Shown here in pieces: positions 7,585 through 16,482 of a DNA stretch of 64,000 nucleotides. Position 1 is the first letter of the stretch; every line of letters starts with the position of its first letter. The stretch lies in assembly GCA_902362595.1 (NCBI GenBank), contig CABIXF010000003.1, positions 119,540-183,539 on the forward strand, read 5' to 3'. The position numbers and the translations under genes were made by a program. The notes below the pieces were generated by a model. It saw only the letters and a list, made by a program, of their open reading frames with translations, was not told the origin of the DNA and did no database searches. This DNA is from Bacteroidaceae bacterium (lineage in GTDB: Bacteria > Bacteroidota > Bacteroidia > Bacteroidales > Bacteroidaceae).

Positions 7585-10029
7585 TTACAACGTTTTAGGG
7601 GGATAAAGAGTGTTCCACCACGTCGGGTCATCCTGCAACCATTTGGCAAACCACGCAAAGATGGTGTTCTGCCACTGGATACGCTTCTGATAGTCCAGAA
7701 TGTGATGGTCTTGTCCGTCCACTACCACCAGGGCCGTTTCCCGTCCCAGCAGTTTCAGGGCCGTGAACATCTGAATGCTTTCGCCCACCGGCACATTGGT
7801 ATCCGCCGAACCGTGGAGGAAGAGCAGCGGGGTGTGTACCTTGTCGGCATTGAACAGCGGACTGTGGCCGACAAAGAGTTCCGGGTTCTGCCACGGGTAA
7901 CTGTTGGCAGCCGACACCTCGCTGTAGGAATAGCCCCAATAGCCTTCGCCCCAGTAGCTGGTGTGGTCGCTGATGCCGGCATGCGAGATGGCAGCCGCAA
8001 ACAAATCGGTCTTCGTCTGGAGGTACTGGGTCATAAAACCGCCGTAGGAAGCGCCAATACATCCAATCTTCTTGCCGTTGACAAACGGATGGGCTTCCAC
8101 AAACTTGCGGGTGCCTTCAATGATGTCGTCGGCCACATAGTCGCCGAAAGTGTTCACATGGCGGGCAGAGAACTCCTGACCGAAGCCAGTAGCTCCGCTC
8201 GGCTCTATCACATACACCACGTAACCCAAGGCGGCATAGGCATGGTGCGGATAACGGCTGCCGAAGTTCCGGCTAGTAGGACTGCATCCGCCGTAGTAGT
8301 TCACAATCATCGGGTATTTTTTGTTCGGGTCAAAATGAGGCGGCAGGTAGTAGCGTCCGCAGATGGTATCGCCCCGCGAATTGACAAAATCCCAGGCCTT
8401 GCATTCGCCCAGCAGCACATCTTTCAGTTCCCCGTGCAAATCTTCTTCCAGCTTCGAGGCATCCTTCTTCAAATCGACCACATACAGGCGGTGCGCATTG
8501 GAGGCACTTTCCCCGTAGAACGACAGGGAAGACGCCTGCTCGGCCACGGAGAATCCCAGTACCATTTCTTCGGGCACATTCACCTTTTCAATGTGCTTCT
8601 TTGCCGGGTTCAGACGGAACAGGGAGATGCAGTCGCGGTCTTCCGCATTGAAGTAGACACAGTTGTCGGCAGCCGACCACACCGCCTGCATCACGTTCGG
8701 GTTGAAGGTCTTGGTGAGCGGTTCAATCTGCTTGCTCTGCAGGTCCATCAGGTAAAGCTGGATGTCAATCATACTCGGCGTCTGCCCTTCCTTCACGTTC
8801 TTGCCGATACCTCCCAGACACTCCGGCGAACCGGCCAGCAGCACCTGACGGCCGTCGGGCGAGAAGAGGGCGTTGGTCAGGAAGCCGTCATCTTTCACCA
8901 GCTCTTCCACCTGCAAGGTCTGCACGTCCATCTTGTAAAGCGAGAACAAGGTGGTCGGACGCTTGCCCATGCGGTGGTTGGAAGCCATCATCAGGACATA
9001 CCGCCCGTCGGACGAGATATCCGTGGCCCACACGTTCTTGTAGCCGAAGGTCAGCGGCTGGCAGACCCCCGTCTTCACGTCGAAACGCGCCAGATAGGTA
9101 CGGTTGCGCCATCCCGGCTGACGGTCGTCGGGGTCGATGAACTCATAGATTTCCTTCTTCTCTTCCGGACCTTTCTGCACCAAGGTAAACAGCAGGTAGT
9201 CTTCGGTGGGCGCTACCCGGAAACTACCTTCCGGCAAGTGGCTCACCCACACTTCCTCCTGTCCGGAGACAGGGTCCACCGTCACCAGTTCCCGTCCGGA
9301 TACGCCCTGACGTACATAATAATACTTAGCGGAACGCGGCATCCAGTGCAGCGTCTCTTCCCGCGTAGCCAGCACCTTGCCGGTCTTCAGTTCCTTGACC
9401 TTGGTCTGCGAGGTAGTCTTTCCGCCTTCCTTCGTCACCGTGTACGAAGTAATCAGGTATTTCCCGTCGGCTGAAAGCTCGGTGGCTGTGATACGGGTGC
9501 CGTGGAGCACATCGGCCAGGGTGAACAGACGCCCCTGTTCGGTACGGAGGCTGAACACCCCGTCCTGCTTGGCATCGAGGCTCACTTTCGGCACACTCTG
9601 TTCGCCCGGCACAGAAAGGTATTTGATGACCACCTGATGGGTAGCCGGATCCAGCGACAGCGAAGTATCTTCCACCCGCTTGCCGTCCACGTACACCTGA
9701 TAGTGGGAAGCCCCCTCCACCTTCAGCGACACCTGGCCGTAGTGCGTGTTCTCCAGCACGAAGCCCATGAGGTGCAGGGCATAGTCGGACGAAGGTGTCA
9801 GCTGTCCGGCCTGCTTCACCTCCGCTCCGTCGAGCAGGGCAAACGACACCGGCGTGTCCAGCAGTGATTCCGCCTTCCACGGTTTGGAATTAACATCCAC
9901 ACTGTCAATCTGATAGGGTTGCATCAAGGTATAGGGACCTGCGTACTTGAACGAGGTCACTTCAATATTCTCGGCATTCACCAGCATGGCTCCGCAAAGA
10001 GAACATGCTATAAAAAGTTGCTTTTTCAT
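7585..10029 (-). CDS. S9-family dipeptidyl/prolyl oligopeptidase, secreted
   Basis: This 814-aa protein has a cleavable signal peptide (MKKQLFIACSLCGAMLVNA) and an N-terminal beta-propeller with repeated WD-like blades (LSADGKYLITSY, ISSDGRYVLMM, FSPDGRQVLLAG). It ends in an alpha/beta-hydrolase domain. The catalytic triad is visible: Ser in GASYGGF near 661, Asp in GSADTNVP near 741 and His in DGQDHHI near 776. S9 enzymes of this layout remove dipeptides from oligopeptides in the periplasm. The exact substrate (for example DPP IV-like X-Pro) cannot be fixed here. It heads a minus-strand operon with sbcD-sbcC, an odd functional pairing that may only reflect shared transcription. Confidence 0.9.
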   Translation of the reverse strand: MKKQLFIACSLCGAMLVNAENIEVTSFKYAGPYTLMQPYQIDSVDVNSKPWKAESLLDTPVSFALLDGAEVKQAGQLTPSSDYALHLMGFVLENTHYGQVSLKVEGASHYQVYVDGKRVEDTSLSLDPATHQVVIKYLSVPGEQSVPKVSLDAKQDGVFSLRTEQGRLFTLADVLHGTRITATELSADGKYLITSYTVTKEGGKTTSQTKVKELKTGKVLATREETLHWMPRSAKYYYVRQGVSGRELVTVDPVSGQEEVWVSHLPEGSFRVAPTEDYLLFTLVQKGPEEKKEIYEFIDPDDRQPGWRNRTYLARFDVKTGVCQPLTFGYKNVWATDISSDGRYVLMMASNHRMGKRPTTLFSLYKMDVQTLQVEELVKDDGFLTNALFSPDGRQVLLAGSPECLGGIGKNVKEGQTPSMIDIQLYLMDLQSKQIEPLTKTFNPNVMQAVWSAADNCVYFNAEDRDCISLFRLNPAKKHIEKVNVPEEMVLGFSVAEQASSLSFYGESASNAHRLYVVDLKKDASKLEEDLHGELKDVLLGECKAWDFVNSRGDTICGRYYLPPHFDPNKKYPMIVNYYGGCSPTSRNFGSRYPHHAYAALGYVVYVIEPSGATGFGQEFSARHVNTFGDYVADDIIEGTRKFVEAHPFVNGKKIGCIGASYGGFMTQYLQTKTDLFAAAISHAGISDHTSYWGEGYWGYSYSEVSAANSYPWQNPELFVGHSPLFNADKVHTPLLFLHGSADTNVPVGESIQMFTALKLLGRETALVVVDGQDHHILDYQKRIQWQNTIFAWFAKWLQDDPTWWNTLYPPKTL

Positions 10030-10052
10030 CTCTTTTTTTCAGTTTATTGCCA

Positions 10053-10060
10053 CAAACATA
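10053..10060 (-). promoter_or_regulatory. -7 box TATGTTTG for the S9 peptidase
   Basis: It matches TAnnTTTG. The predicted start lies near 10046, about 16 nt before the ATG at 10029. It is divergent from the box at 10084-10091. Confidence 0.6.
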
Positions 10061-10083
10061 ATCAAAAATCATCATTTTTTATG

Positions 10084-10091
10084 TATGTTTG
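10084..10091 (+). promoter_or_regulatory. -7 box TATGTTTG for the M48-clpSA-aat operon
   Basis: It matches TAnnTTTG. The predicted start lies near 10098, about 17 nt before the ATG at 10115. It forms a compact divergent promoter pair with the S9 peptidase. Confidence 0.6.
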
Positions 10092-10114
10092 TAGAACAAC
10101 TAACAAAGAGCACC

Positions 10115-10912
10115 ATGAAAAAACATCTGAGCGTATATGCCATTTCCCTGCTGATGCTGGCAGGATGCAGTTCGGTTCCTATCACGGGCCGTAAACAATT
10201 GTTGCTGGTCTCCGATCAGGAAGTCTTGTCTTCCAGTCTGACCCAATATAACAGTTACATTAAAAGTGCCCAAAAATCTACCAATGCTGCCCAAACGGCC
10301 ATGGTAGTAAGAGTGGGAAAAAACATTGCGGCAGCTACGGAACAATACCTGCGAAACAACGGACTGGCAGCAGAGATTAAAGAATTTTCCTGGGAGTTCA
10401 ACCTGGTAAAAAGCAGTGAAGTAAATGCTTTCTGCATGCCAGGTGGAAAAATTGTGGTATATGAAGGACTGATGAAACTAGTATCATCGGATGATGAACT
10501 GGCTGTCGTTCTAGGACATGAAGTAGCTCATGCTGTAGCTAAACACAGCAACGAACGAATCAGCCAACAAATGCTGACGCAATATGGTGCGCAACTGTTG
10601 AGCGAGAGTCTTTCAGAGAAAAATCAGATGATACAGACCATCGCCAACACAGTATACGGCATCGGATCTCAATATGGAGTAACCCTTCCCTTTTCACGCA
10701 AGCATGAGTCGGAAGCTGATTATATGGGACTGATTCTGATGACCATGGCAGGCTACAACCCTGACAAAGCCGTGACATTCTGGCAAAAGATGTCGGCCAG
10801 TTCGGGAGGGAAGGTACCGGAACTGCTGAGTACACATCCTAGTGACGCACGCCGTATCAGCGATATCCAGAAGGAACTTCCTGCCATCAAAGCTAAATTT
10901 GGAAGAAAATAA
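10115..10912 (+). CDS. M48-family metalloprotease lipoprotein
   Basis: This 265-aa protein begins MKKHLSVYAISLLMLAGC. It has a lipobox with Cys18, so it is probably an outer-membrane lipoprotein facing the periplasm. The zinc site is HEVAH (135-139), with a downstream HESEADYMG glutamate as third ligand (about 197). This is the BepA/LoiP/YcaL-like arrangement involved in outer-membrane protein quality control. The frame is open from 9947, but the lipoprotein signal and the -7 box at 10084 fix the start at 10115. The next gene, a lipoprotein, follows after 15 nt. Confidence 0.9.
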   Translation: MKKHLSVYAISLLMLAGCSSVPITGRKQLLLVSDQEVLSSSLTQYNSYIKSAQKSTNAAQTAMVVRVGKNIAAATEQYLRNNGLAAEIKEFSWEFNLVKSSEVNAFCMPGGKIVVYEGLMKLVSSDDELAVVLGHEVAHAVAKHSNERISQQMLTQYGAQLLSESLSEKNQMIQTIANTVYGIGSQYGVTLPFSRKHESEADYMGLILMTMAGYNPDKAVTFWQKMSASSGGKVPELLSTHPSDARRISDIQKELPAIKAKFGRK

Positions 10913-10927
10913 AAATACACACCTGCC

Positions 10928-11608
10928 ATGAAAAAAATCGTAATATTACTTTTGGCTGTATCCTTATTAAGCAGCGGATGTGGAACGACACAACCACAAC
11001 GCACAGGCGCCATCATGGGTGGAGCTACCATCGGCAACAGTGTAGGGGGTGCCATCGGGGGACTGATTGGAGATTCCCGTCACGGCTGGCGAGGAAGTTA
11101 CAGAGGGTCTGCAATAGGAAGCATTGTCGGCACACTGGCGGGAGCTGCCATCGGGGGAGCGTTGACAACTCCCAGAACACGCGAGAACAACAATCCTCAA
11201 CGTGAACCACAAAATCAACCCGTAGAACAAGTTGCTCCTTCCTATGATTTCCAATCATCGCTTTCGTCTTTGCAAATCCATAATCTGCGATTCATCGATG
11301 AAAACCGTAATCATATTCTGAACGCAGGAGAAAACAGCAAGATTATTTTTGAAATCATGAACGAAGGCAGTGAAATAGCCTATAACGTGATTCCCAGTGT
11401 AACCGAAATCAGCGGAGCCAAACAGATACACATATCTCCGTCTATCCTGGTGGAACAGATTCTGCCGGGCAACGGAGTGAAATATACAGCGACCGTCAGC
11501 GTAGGCAAACGTGTGAAAAACGGCACAGCTACTTTCCGTGTGGCTGTCACCGATACCCGCGGACAAATTTACGACCGGCAAGAATTTACGTTGAATACGT
11601 CACGCTGA
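10928..11608 (+). CDS. Glycine-zipper lipoprotein of unknown function
   Basis: This 226-aa protein has a type-II signal peptide (MKKIVILLLAVSLLSSGC, Cys18). A glycine-zipper segment follows at about residues 27-80 (GAIMGGATIGNSVGGAIGG, then GSIVGTLAGAAIGG). A Pro/Gln-rich linker leads to a C-terminal beta-rich domain (residues 115-226) that reads like an immunoglobulin/CARDB-type fold (ILNAGENSKIIFEIMNEGSE, TATFRVAVTDTRG). The zipper suggests membrane association or oligomerisation in the envelope. It is embedded between the M48 protease and clpS with short gaps, so it is probably co-expressed. The precise role is not known. Confidence 0.75.
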   Translation: MKKIVILLLAVSLLSSGCGTTQPQRTGAIMGGATIGNSVGGAIGGLIGDSRHGWRGSYRGSAIGSIVGTLAGAAIGGALTTPRTRENNNPQREPQNQPVEQVAPSYDFQSSLSSLQIHNLRFIDENRNHILNAGENSKIIFEIMNEGSEIAYNVIPSVTEISGAKQIHISPSILVEQILPGNGVKYTATVSVGKRVKNGTATFRVAVTDTRGQIYDRQEFTLNTSR

Positions 11609-11640
11609 CTTTACTGACCACTATTCTAAATTAGACCATC

Positions 11641-11949
11641 ATGGAAAAAGAACAATCGTTATGTAAAGAAAAGAAACGGGTGGAGCTGCATGAACCTAAG
11701 CACTATAAAGTCGTGCTCCACAACGACGACTTCACCACCATGGACTTCGTGGTGAAGGTACTCAAAATCGTGTTTTTCAAATCGCAGGAGGAAGCCGAAT
11801 CCCTGATGCTGAAAGTGCACCAGCAGCAGTCGGCCACGGCAGGAGTCTATTCTTACGATATCGCGCAGTCTAAAGCGCAAAAAGCTACTCAAATGGCCCG
11901 TGAAGAAGGATTCCCCTTGCGACTGACCGTAGAACCCGAAGATAATTAA
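11641..11949 (+). CDS. clpS: ClpS, N-degron adaptor of ClpAP
   Basis: This 102-aa protein carries the core ClpS motifs: LHNDDFTTMDFVVKVL (binding pocket for N-terminal Leu/Phe/Tyr/Trp), a central helix AESLMLKVHQQ, and GVYSYDIAQSKA followed by LRLTVEPE. It has a flexible charged N-terminus of about 20 residues. ClpS delivers N-degron substrates to ClpA. It is 14 nt upstream of clpA and 10 nt separates clpA from aat, so recogniser, unfoldase and tagging enzyme are encoded together. Confidence 0.95.
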   Translation: MEKEQSLCKEKKRVELHEPKHYKVVLHNDDFTTMDFVVKVLKIVFFKSQEEAESLMLKVHQQQSATAGVYSYDIAQSKAQKATQMAREEGFPLRLTVEPEDN

Positions 11950-11963
11950 ACAGTAAAACATCA

Positions 11964-14180
11964 ATGAGTCACATCGAAAAATCTGTATATGTAGACAAAG
12001 CGCTGTCGTTTGCCCAAGGGTTGGCCTTCCGTTACCGCCATGAATTTATCACCCCTGAGCACATTCTGAGCGCACTCTTTAACCAAGACCCTTTCGTGGA
12101 AGCTGTGGAAGAATGCTTCTGTCACATTCCTGTGATGGAAGAGGAAGTAGACGAATACCTTGCTCAAAAAATGGAACAAGTGCCGGAAGACACTCACTAC
12201 GAGTTGCAGTTCTCGGCACAGTCGAACTTGCTGTTCCAAAATGCATACGCCTTCGTAGAATCATCGAATGCGGAGGTACTGGACATTCCTCACGTGGTAC
12301 AGGCCATGTTGCTGTTACCCGACTCGTGGGCTTGCTATTTTCTGAAAAAACACCTGAAAGAACGGATTCCCGACTTTATCAGCCAACTGGTGGTCATCTA
12401 TGGAGATGATCTCAGTCTGGAGGAGAACGATTCAGAAGAGTCACACGGTCCATGGAAAAATTTCGTCACCTGCTTGAACGAGCAACTGAAGCACCACAAC
12501 CCGCTTATCGGCCGGGAAGAGGAACTGGAACGCACCATCGAGGTACTGTGCCGGAAAGAAAAGAATAACCCGCTGCACATCGGCGAACCGGGTGTGGGAA
12601 AGACAGCTCTGGCCTATGGATTAGCTGCCCGCATCGAGGCTGGGGAGGTTCCTGAACGACTGCAAGGAAGCCGAATTTACGAACTGGACTTAGGAAGCAT
12701 GCTGGCCGGCACGCAATACCGAGGCGACTTCGAACAGCGACTGAAAAACGTCATGAAGAGCCTCAGCGCGGAAAAGAAGGCCATTCTCTATATCGACGAG
12801 ATACACAACCTCATCGGTGCCGGACAAATCGGTGAAGGTTCGATGGATGCGTCGAATATGCTGAAACCGTATCTGGAACAGGGAGATATCCGTTTCATCG
12901 GTTCCACGACCTACGAAGAATACAACCGGTACTTCTCACGCAGCAAGGGAATGGTACGTCGCTTCCAGCAAATTGACATCCAAGAGCCCAGCATCGACGA
13001 AGCCGTCCGCATCGTGGAAGGGCTGAAGGAAAAATACGAAACGTATCACCACGTGACCTATGAGCCGGGAGTCATTGAATATGCTGTCAAGGCGAGCGCC
13101 CGCTACATCAGCGACCGTTTCTTGCCCGACAAGGCCATCGACCTGATTGACGAGGCCGGAGCCTACCGGGAAATCCATCCGGCAGCCGACGGCGCACAAA
13201 CGGTCGACAAGAAACTGATTATGGAAGTCTTGTCGCGTACTTGCAAGATTGATGCCAATGCCCTCAAGGAAGAAGACAATGCAGCCTTGGAAGCATTGTA
13301 CGAGCGAATGTCCGGACAGATTTACGGACAGGACGAAGCCATCAAACAGGTGGTGGAGGCCGTGCAGATGGCCAAAGCAGGACTGCTGGACGAGAACAAG
13401 CCGCTGGCCAGCCTGCTGTTTGTCGGCCCTACGGGAGTGGGAAAGACAGAAGTGGCCAAGGTACTGGCATCGGAACTGGGCATCTCACTGGTACGTTTCG
13501 ACATGAGCGAGTACATGGAGAAGCATACCATCGCCAAACTGATTGGTTCGCCGGCAGGATACATCGGCTACGAAGACGGAGGCTTGCTGACGGATGCCAT
13601 CCGGAAAACACCCAACTGCGTGCTGTTGCTGGATGAAATCGAAAAAGCACACCCTGACATCTTCAACATCCTGTTGCAGGTGATGGACTATGCGGTGCTG
13701 ACCGACAACAAGGGACGGAAGTCTGACTGCCGCCACCTAATTCTCATCATGACCTCGAACGCGGGGGCACAGTATGCACACCAGGCATCCATCGGCTTCA
13801 ATAGTCAGGTGACCACAGGACAGGCCATGCTCCGCCAGGTAAAGAAAACGTTCAAACCGGAATTCTTGAACCGTCTGTCGGCGGCTGTGGTCTTCCATGA
13901 CATGAGCCGGGAAATGGCAACCCAAGTGCTCGACAAGAAGCTGCGCCAACTGGACGAGAAGCTGGAGCGCCGCCATGTCTGCCTGCACCTGACCCCCGAA
14001 GCCCACGAATGGCTATTGAAGGAAGGCTTCAAGCCGGAATATGGAGCCCGGGAAATGGACCGTGCCATTGCAGCCCACCTGAAACCGCTACTGATGCGCG
14101 AAATCCTCTTCGGCTCGCTGAAGCAGGGAGGCGACATCACGGTCACTGTAGCAAACAACCAACTGAGTATTCTCTCATAA
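11964..14180 (+). CDS. clpA: ClpA, AAA+ unfoldase of the ClpAP protease
   Basis: This 738-aa two-ring AAA+ protein has an N-terminal Clp-N repeat domain (1-150), AAA-1 with Walker A GEPGVGKTALA near 207 and Walker B AILYIDEIHNL, and AAA-2 with Walker A GPTGVGKTEVA near 489 and VLLLDEIEKAHPD. A C-terminal D2-small domain follows. The ClpP-docking IGF loop is present in QASIGFNSQ. It unfolds substrates, including ClpS-delivered N-degrons, for ClpP. Length and lack of a long middle coiled coil separate it from ClpB. Confidence 0.95.
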   Translation: MSHIEKSVYVDKALSFAQGLAFRYRHEFITPEHILSALFNQDPFVEAVEECFCHIPVMEEEVDEYLAQKMEQVPEDTHYELQFSAQSNLLFQNAYAFVESSNAEVLDIPHVVQAMLLLPDSWACYFLKKHLKERIPDFISQLVVIYGDDLSLEENDSEESHGPWKNFVTCLNEQLKHHNPLIGREEELERTIEVLCRKEKNNPLHIGEPGVGKTALAYGLAARIEAGEVPERLQGSRIYELDLGSMLAGTQYRGDFEQRLKNVMKSLSAEKKAILYIDEIHNLIGAGQIGEGSMDASNMLKPYLEQGDIRFIGSTTYEEYNRYFSRSKGMVRRFQQIDIQEPSIDEAVRIVEGLKEKYETYHHVTYEPGVIEYAVKASARYISDRFLPDKAIDLIDEAGAYREIHPAADGAQTVDKKLIMEVLSRTCKIDANALKEEDNAALEALYERMSGQIYGQDEAIKQVVEAVQMAKAGLLDENKPLASLLFVGPTGVGKTEVAKVLASELGISLVRFDMSEYMEKHTIAKLIGSPAGYIGYEDGGLLTDAIRKTPNCVLLLDEIEKAHPDIFNILLQVMDYAVLTDNKGRKSDCRHLILIMTSNAGAQYAHQASIGFNSQVTTGQAMLRQVKKTFKPEFLNRLSAAVVFHDMSREMATQVLDKKLRQLDEKLERRHVCLHLTPEAHEWLLKEGFKPEYGAREMDRAIAAHLKPLLMREILFGSLKQGGDITVTVANNQLSILS

Positions 14181-14190
14181 TCTGTACACC

Positions 14191-14832
14191 ATGGTTTTCC
14201 AACTGACTAAAAAACTGGCTTTCCCCGACCCGCACTGGGGAGACCCCGACGGCTTGCTGGCCATCGGGGGCGACTTGTCGGTCGACCGGCTCATCCTGGC
14301 CTATTCCAACGGCATCTTCCCCTGGTATGCGTTCCGACAAAAAGTCATCCAATGGTGGTGCCCCTTGCAGCGTTTCGTCATCTTCCCGGGAGAGATTCAC
14401 ATCTCCCACTCCATGCGCACGCTGATGAATAAAAACACGTACAAAGTGACGTTCAACCAAGCCTTCGAGGAAGTGATACGGAATTGTTCGAAGCTCCGCA
14501 TCGACGAGGAAGGAGCCTGGCTGGGCGAGGAAATGATTGAGGCTTACATCCGCCTGTACGAGCAGAACCTAGCAGCCAGTGTGGAGGTGTGGGAAGGCGA
14601 CAAGCTGGTCGGTGGACTGTATGGCGTGACCCTCGGCACGTGTTTCTTCGGAGAAAGTATGTTCTCGCTCGTGCCCAGTGCCTCCAAGCTGGCCCTGATC
14701 CGGCTGGCTCAACTGTTGCATGCCCACGGAGCCACCCTCATCGACTGCCAGTTTGAAACGCCCCACCTCAAGTCAATGGGCGGGCGTTACATCAGTTACG
14801 AAGAATACATGAAATATTTGAGAGCAGAATAA
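14191..14832 (+). CDS. aat: Leucyl/phenylalanyl-tRNA-protein transferase
   Basis: This 213-aa protein has the Aat family signature: PHWGDPDGLLAIGGDLS and IFPWY near the start, then GGLYGVTLG, FFGESMFS, and IDCQFETPHLKSMGG near the end. The enzyme transfers Leu or Phe from charged tRNA to proteins with N-terminal Lys/Arg, creating primary N-degrons. It directly follows clpA and precedes a strong hairpin terminator, closing the operon. Confidence 0.95.
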   Translation: MVFQLTKKLAFPDPHWGDPDGLLAIGGDLSVDRLILAYSNGIFPWYAFRQKVIQWWCPLQRFVIFPGEIHISHSMRTLMNKNTYKVTFNQAFEEVIRNCSKLRIDEEGAWLGEEMIEAYIRLYEQNLAASVEVWEGDKLVGGLYGVTLGTCFFGESMFSLVPSASKLALIRLAQLLHAHGATLIDCQFETPHLKSMGGRYISYEEYMKYLRAE

Positions 14833-14836
14833 AGTC

Positions 14837-14880
14837 CATAAAAAAGTCCGGTTCCCTTGCGAGAATCGGACTTTTTTATG
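14837..14880. terminator. Bidirectional terminator between aat and proS
   Basis: A 14-bp stem (CATAAAAAAGTCCG, 14837-14850, pairing with 14867-14880) with A/T tracts on both sides serves the convergent aat (+) and proS (-). Confidence 0.9.
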
Positions 14881-14902
14881 AATAACTGTAAGTAAAATCT
14901 TA

Positions 14903-16393
14903 TTAATAAGCGCGGGCAAACAGCACACGGCGTGCAGAAGGTTTGCCGGTCAGCATATCCACACCCGGAGTCAGACTTTCTTCGTCGGCTTCGAAAGGCA
15001 GACAGCGGATAGTAGCCTTGGTTTCTTCCTTGATGCGGTCTTCCGTTTCCGGTGTACCGTCCCAGTGAGCCAGGATGAATCCACCCTTCTCAATCTGTTC
15101 CTTGAATTCTTCGTAAGTATCTACCTTGTAGATGTGTTCGTTGCGGTACTTCAACGCCTTCTGGTAGATGTTCTGCTGGATTTCTTCCAACAGGTTCTTT
15201 ACGTATTCTTCGATGCCTTCGCAAGAACGAGTTTCCTTTTCCAGCGTATCACGACGCATGATTTCCATCGTGTTGTTTTCCAAGTCGCGGCCACCCATTA
15301 CCAAACGTACAGGTACACCCTTCAGTTCATAGTCTGCAAACTTGAATCCCGGACGCTTGTTGTCGGCGTTGTCGTATTTCACGGAGATGCCCATGCTGCG
15401 GAGCTTGTTGACAATGCCTTCCACCTTGGCGTCAATCTGCTTCAGCTGCTCATCGTTCTTATAGATAGGCACTACTACTACCTGAATCGGAGCCAAGTGC
15501 GGTGGAAGTACCAGACCGTTGTCGTCGGAGTGAGTCATGATCAAGGCACCCATCAAGCGGGTAGATACCCCCCAAGAGGTAGCCCATACATAATCCAACT
15601 TGTTGTTCTTGTCGACGAACTGTACGTTGAAGGCCTTGGCAAAGTTCTGTCCCAGGAAGTGAGACGTACCGCACTGCAATGCCTTTCCGTCCTGCATCAG
15701 CCCTTCGATGGTATACGTATCCAAGGCACCGGCAAAACGTTCGTTGGCTGATTTCACACCCTTGATGACCGGCACGGCCATGTATTTTTCAGCGAAATCA
15801 CCGTACACGTGCAACATCTTCTGTGCTTCTGCTTCTGCTTCTTCACGAGTGGCATGTGCGGTGTGACCTTCCTGCCACAAGAACTCAGCGGTACGCAGGA
15901 ACAGACGGGTACGCATTTCCCAACGAACTACATTTGCCCACTGGTTGCACAGGATAGGCAGGTCGCGGTAAGAGTTAATCCAGTTCTTATAGGTACTCCA
16001 GATGATGGTTTCAGAAGTCGGACGGATAATCAGTTCCTCTTCCAGTTTGGCAGCCGGGTCTACAATCACACCCGAACCGTCTTCCGCATTTTTCAGACGA
16101 TAGTGTGTCACCACCGCACATTCCTTGGCGAAACCTTCCACGTGTTCTGCCTCACGGCTCAGGTAAGATTTCGGAATCAACAGCGGGAAATAGGCGTTCA
16201 CATGTCCTGTAGCCTTGAACATATCGTCCAGGATGCGCTGCATCTTTTCCCAGATAGCATATCCGTAAGGCTTGATTACCATACAGCCACGCACCGGAGA
16301 CTGTTCAGCCAAGTCGGCCTTTACCACCAAATCATTATACCATTGTGAATAGTTCTCACTTCTTTTGGTAAGTTCTTTTAATTCTTTTGCCAT
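14903..16393 (-). CDS. proS: Prolyl-tRNA synthetase, archaeal/eukaryote-like type
   Basis: This 496-aa class II aminoacyl-tRNA synthetase lacks the large INS editing domain of the classical bacterial type and has the ProRS-3 C-terminal zinc-like region. Motifs include [37 protein letters not shown] (motif 2), [14 protein letters not shown] and [15 protein letters not shown] (motif 3). The protein ends in the conserved aromatic RVLFARAY. Start and promoter (16436-16443) agree. Confidence 0.96.
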   Translation of the reverse strand: MAKELKELTKRSENYSQWYNDLVVKADLAEQSPVRGCMVIKPYGYAIWEKMQRILDDMFKATGHVNAYFPLLIPKSYLSREAEHVEGFAKECAVVTHYRLKNAEDGSGVIVDPAAKLEEELIIRPTSETIIWSTYKNWINSYRDLPILCNQWANVVRWEMRTRLFLRTAEFLWQEGHTAHATREEAEAEAQKMLHVYGDFAEKYMAVPVIKGVKSANERFAGALDTYTIEGLMQDGKALQCGTSHFLGQNFAKAFNVQFVDKNNKLDYVWATSWGVSTRLMGALIMTHSDDNGLVLPPHLAPIQVVVVPIYKNDEQLKQIDAKVEGIVNKLRSMGISVKYDNADNKRPGFKFADYELKGVPVRLVMGGRDLENNTMEIMRRDTLEKETRSCEGIEEYVKNLLEEIQQNIYQKALKYRNEHIYKVDTYEEFKEQIEKGGFILAHWDGTPETEDRIKEETKATIRCLPFEADEESLTPGVDMLTGKPSARRVLFARAY

Positions 16394-16435
16394 AACTTTA
16401 TGTAGTTATTTTATTTTTAATATCAATTGAGACCG

Positions 16436-16443
16436 CAAAATTA
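16436..16443 (-). promoter_or_regulatory. -7 box TAATTTTG for proS
   Basis: It matches TAnnTTTG. The predicted start lies near 16429, giving a 35-nt leader to the ATG at 16393. Confidence 0.5.
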
Positions 16444-16482
16444 GTAAAAAAGATTCGTTTGCCTCTGATTTTGAAACAGGAT

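Noticed and set aside
7702..9474. Antisense open frame of 590 codons over the S9 peptidase
   Set aside because: Shadow of a strongly supported gene with signal peptide and catalytic triad.
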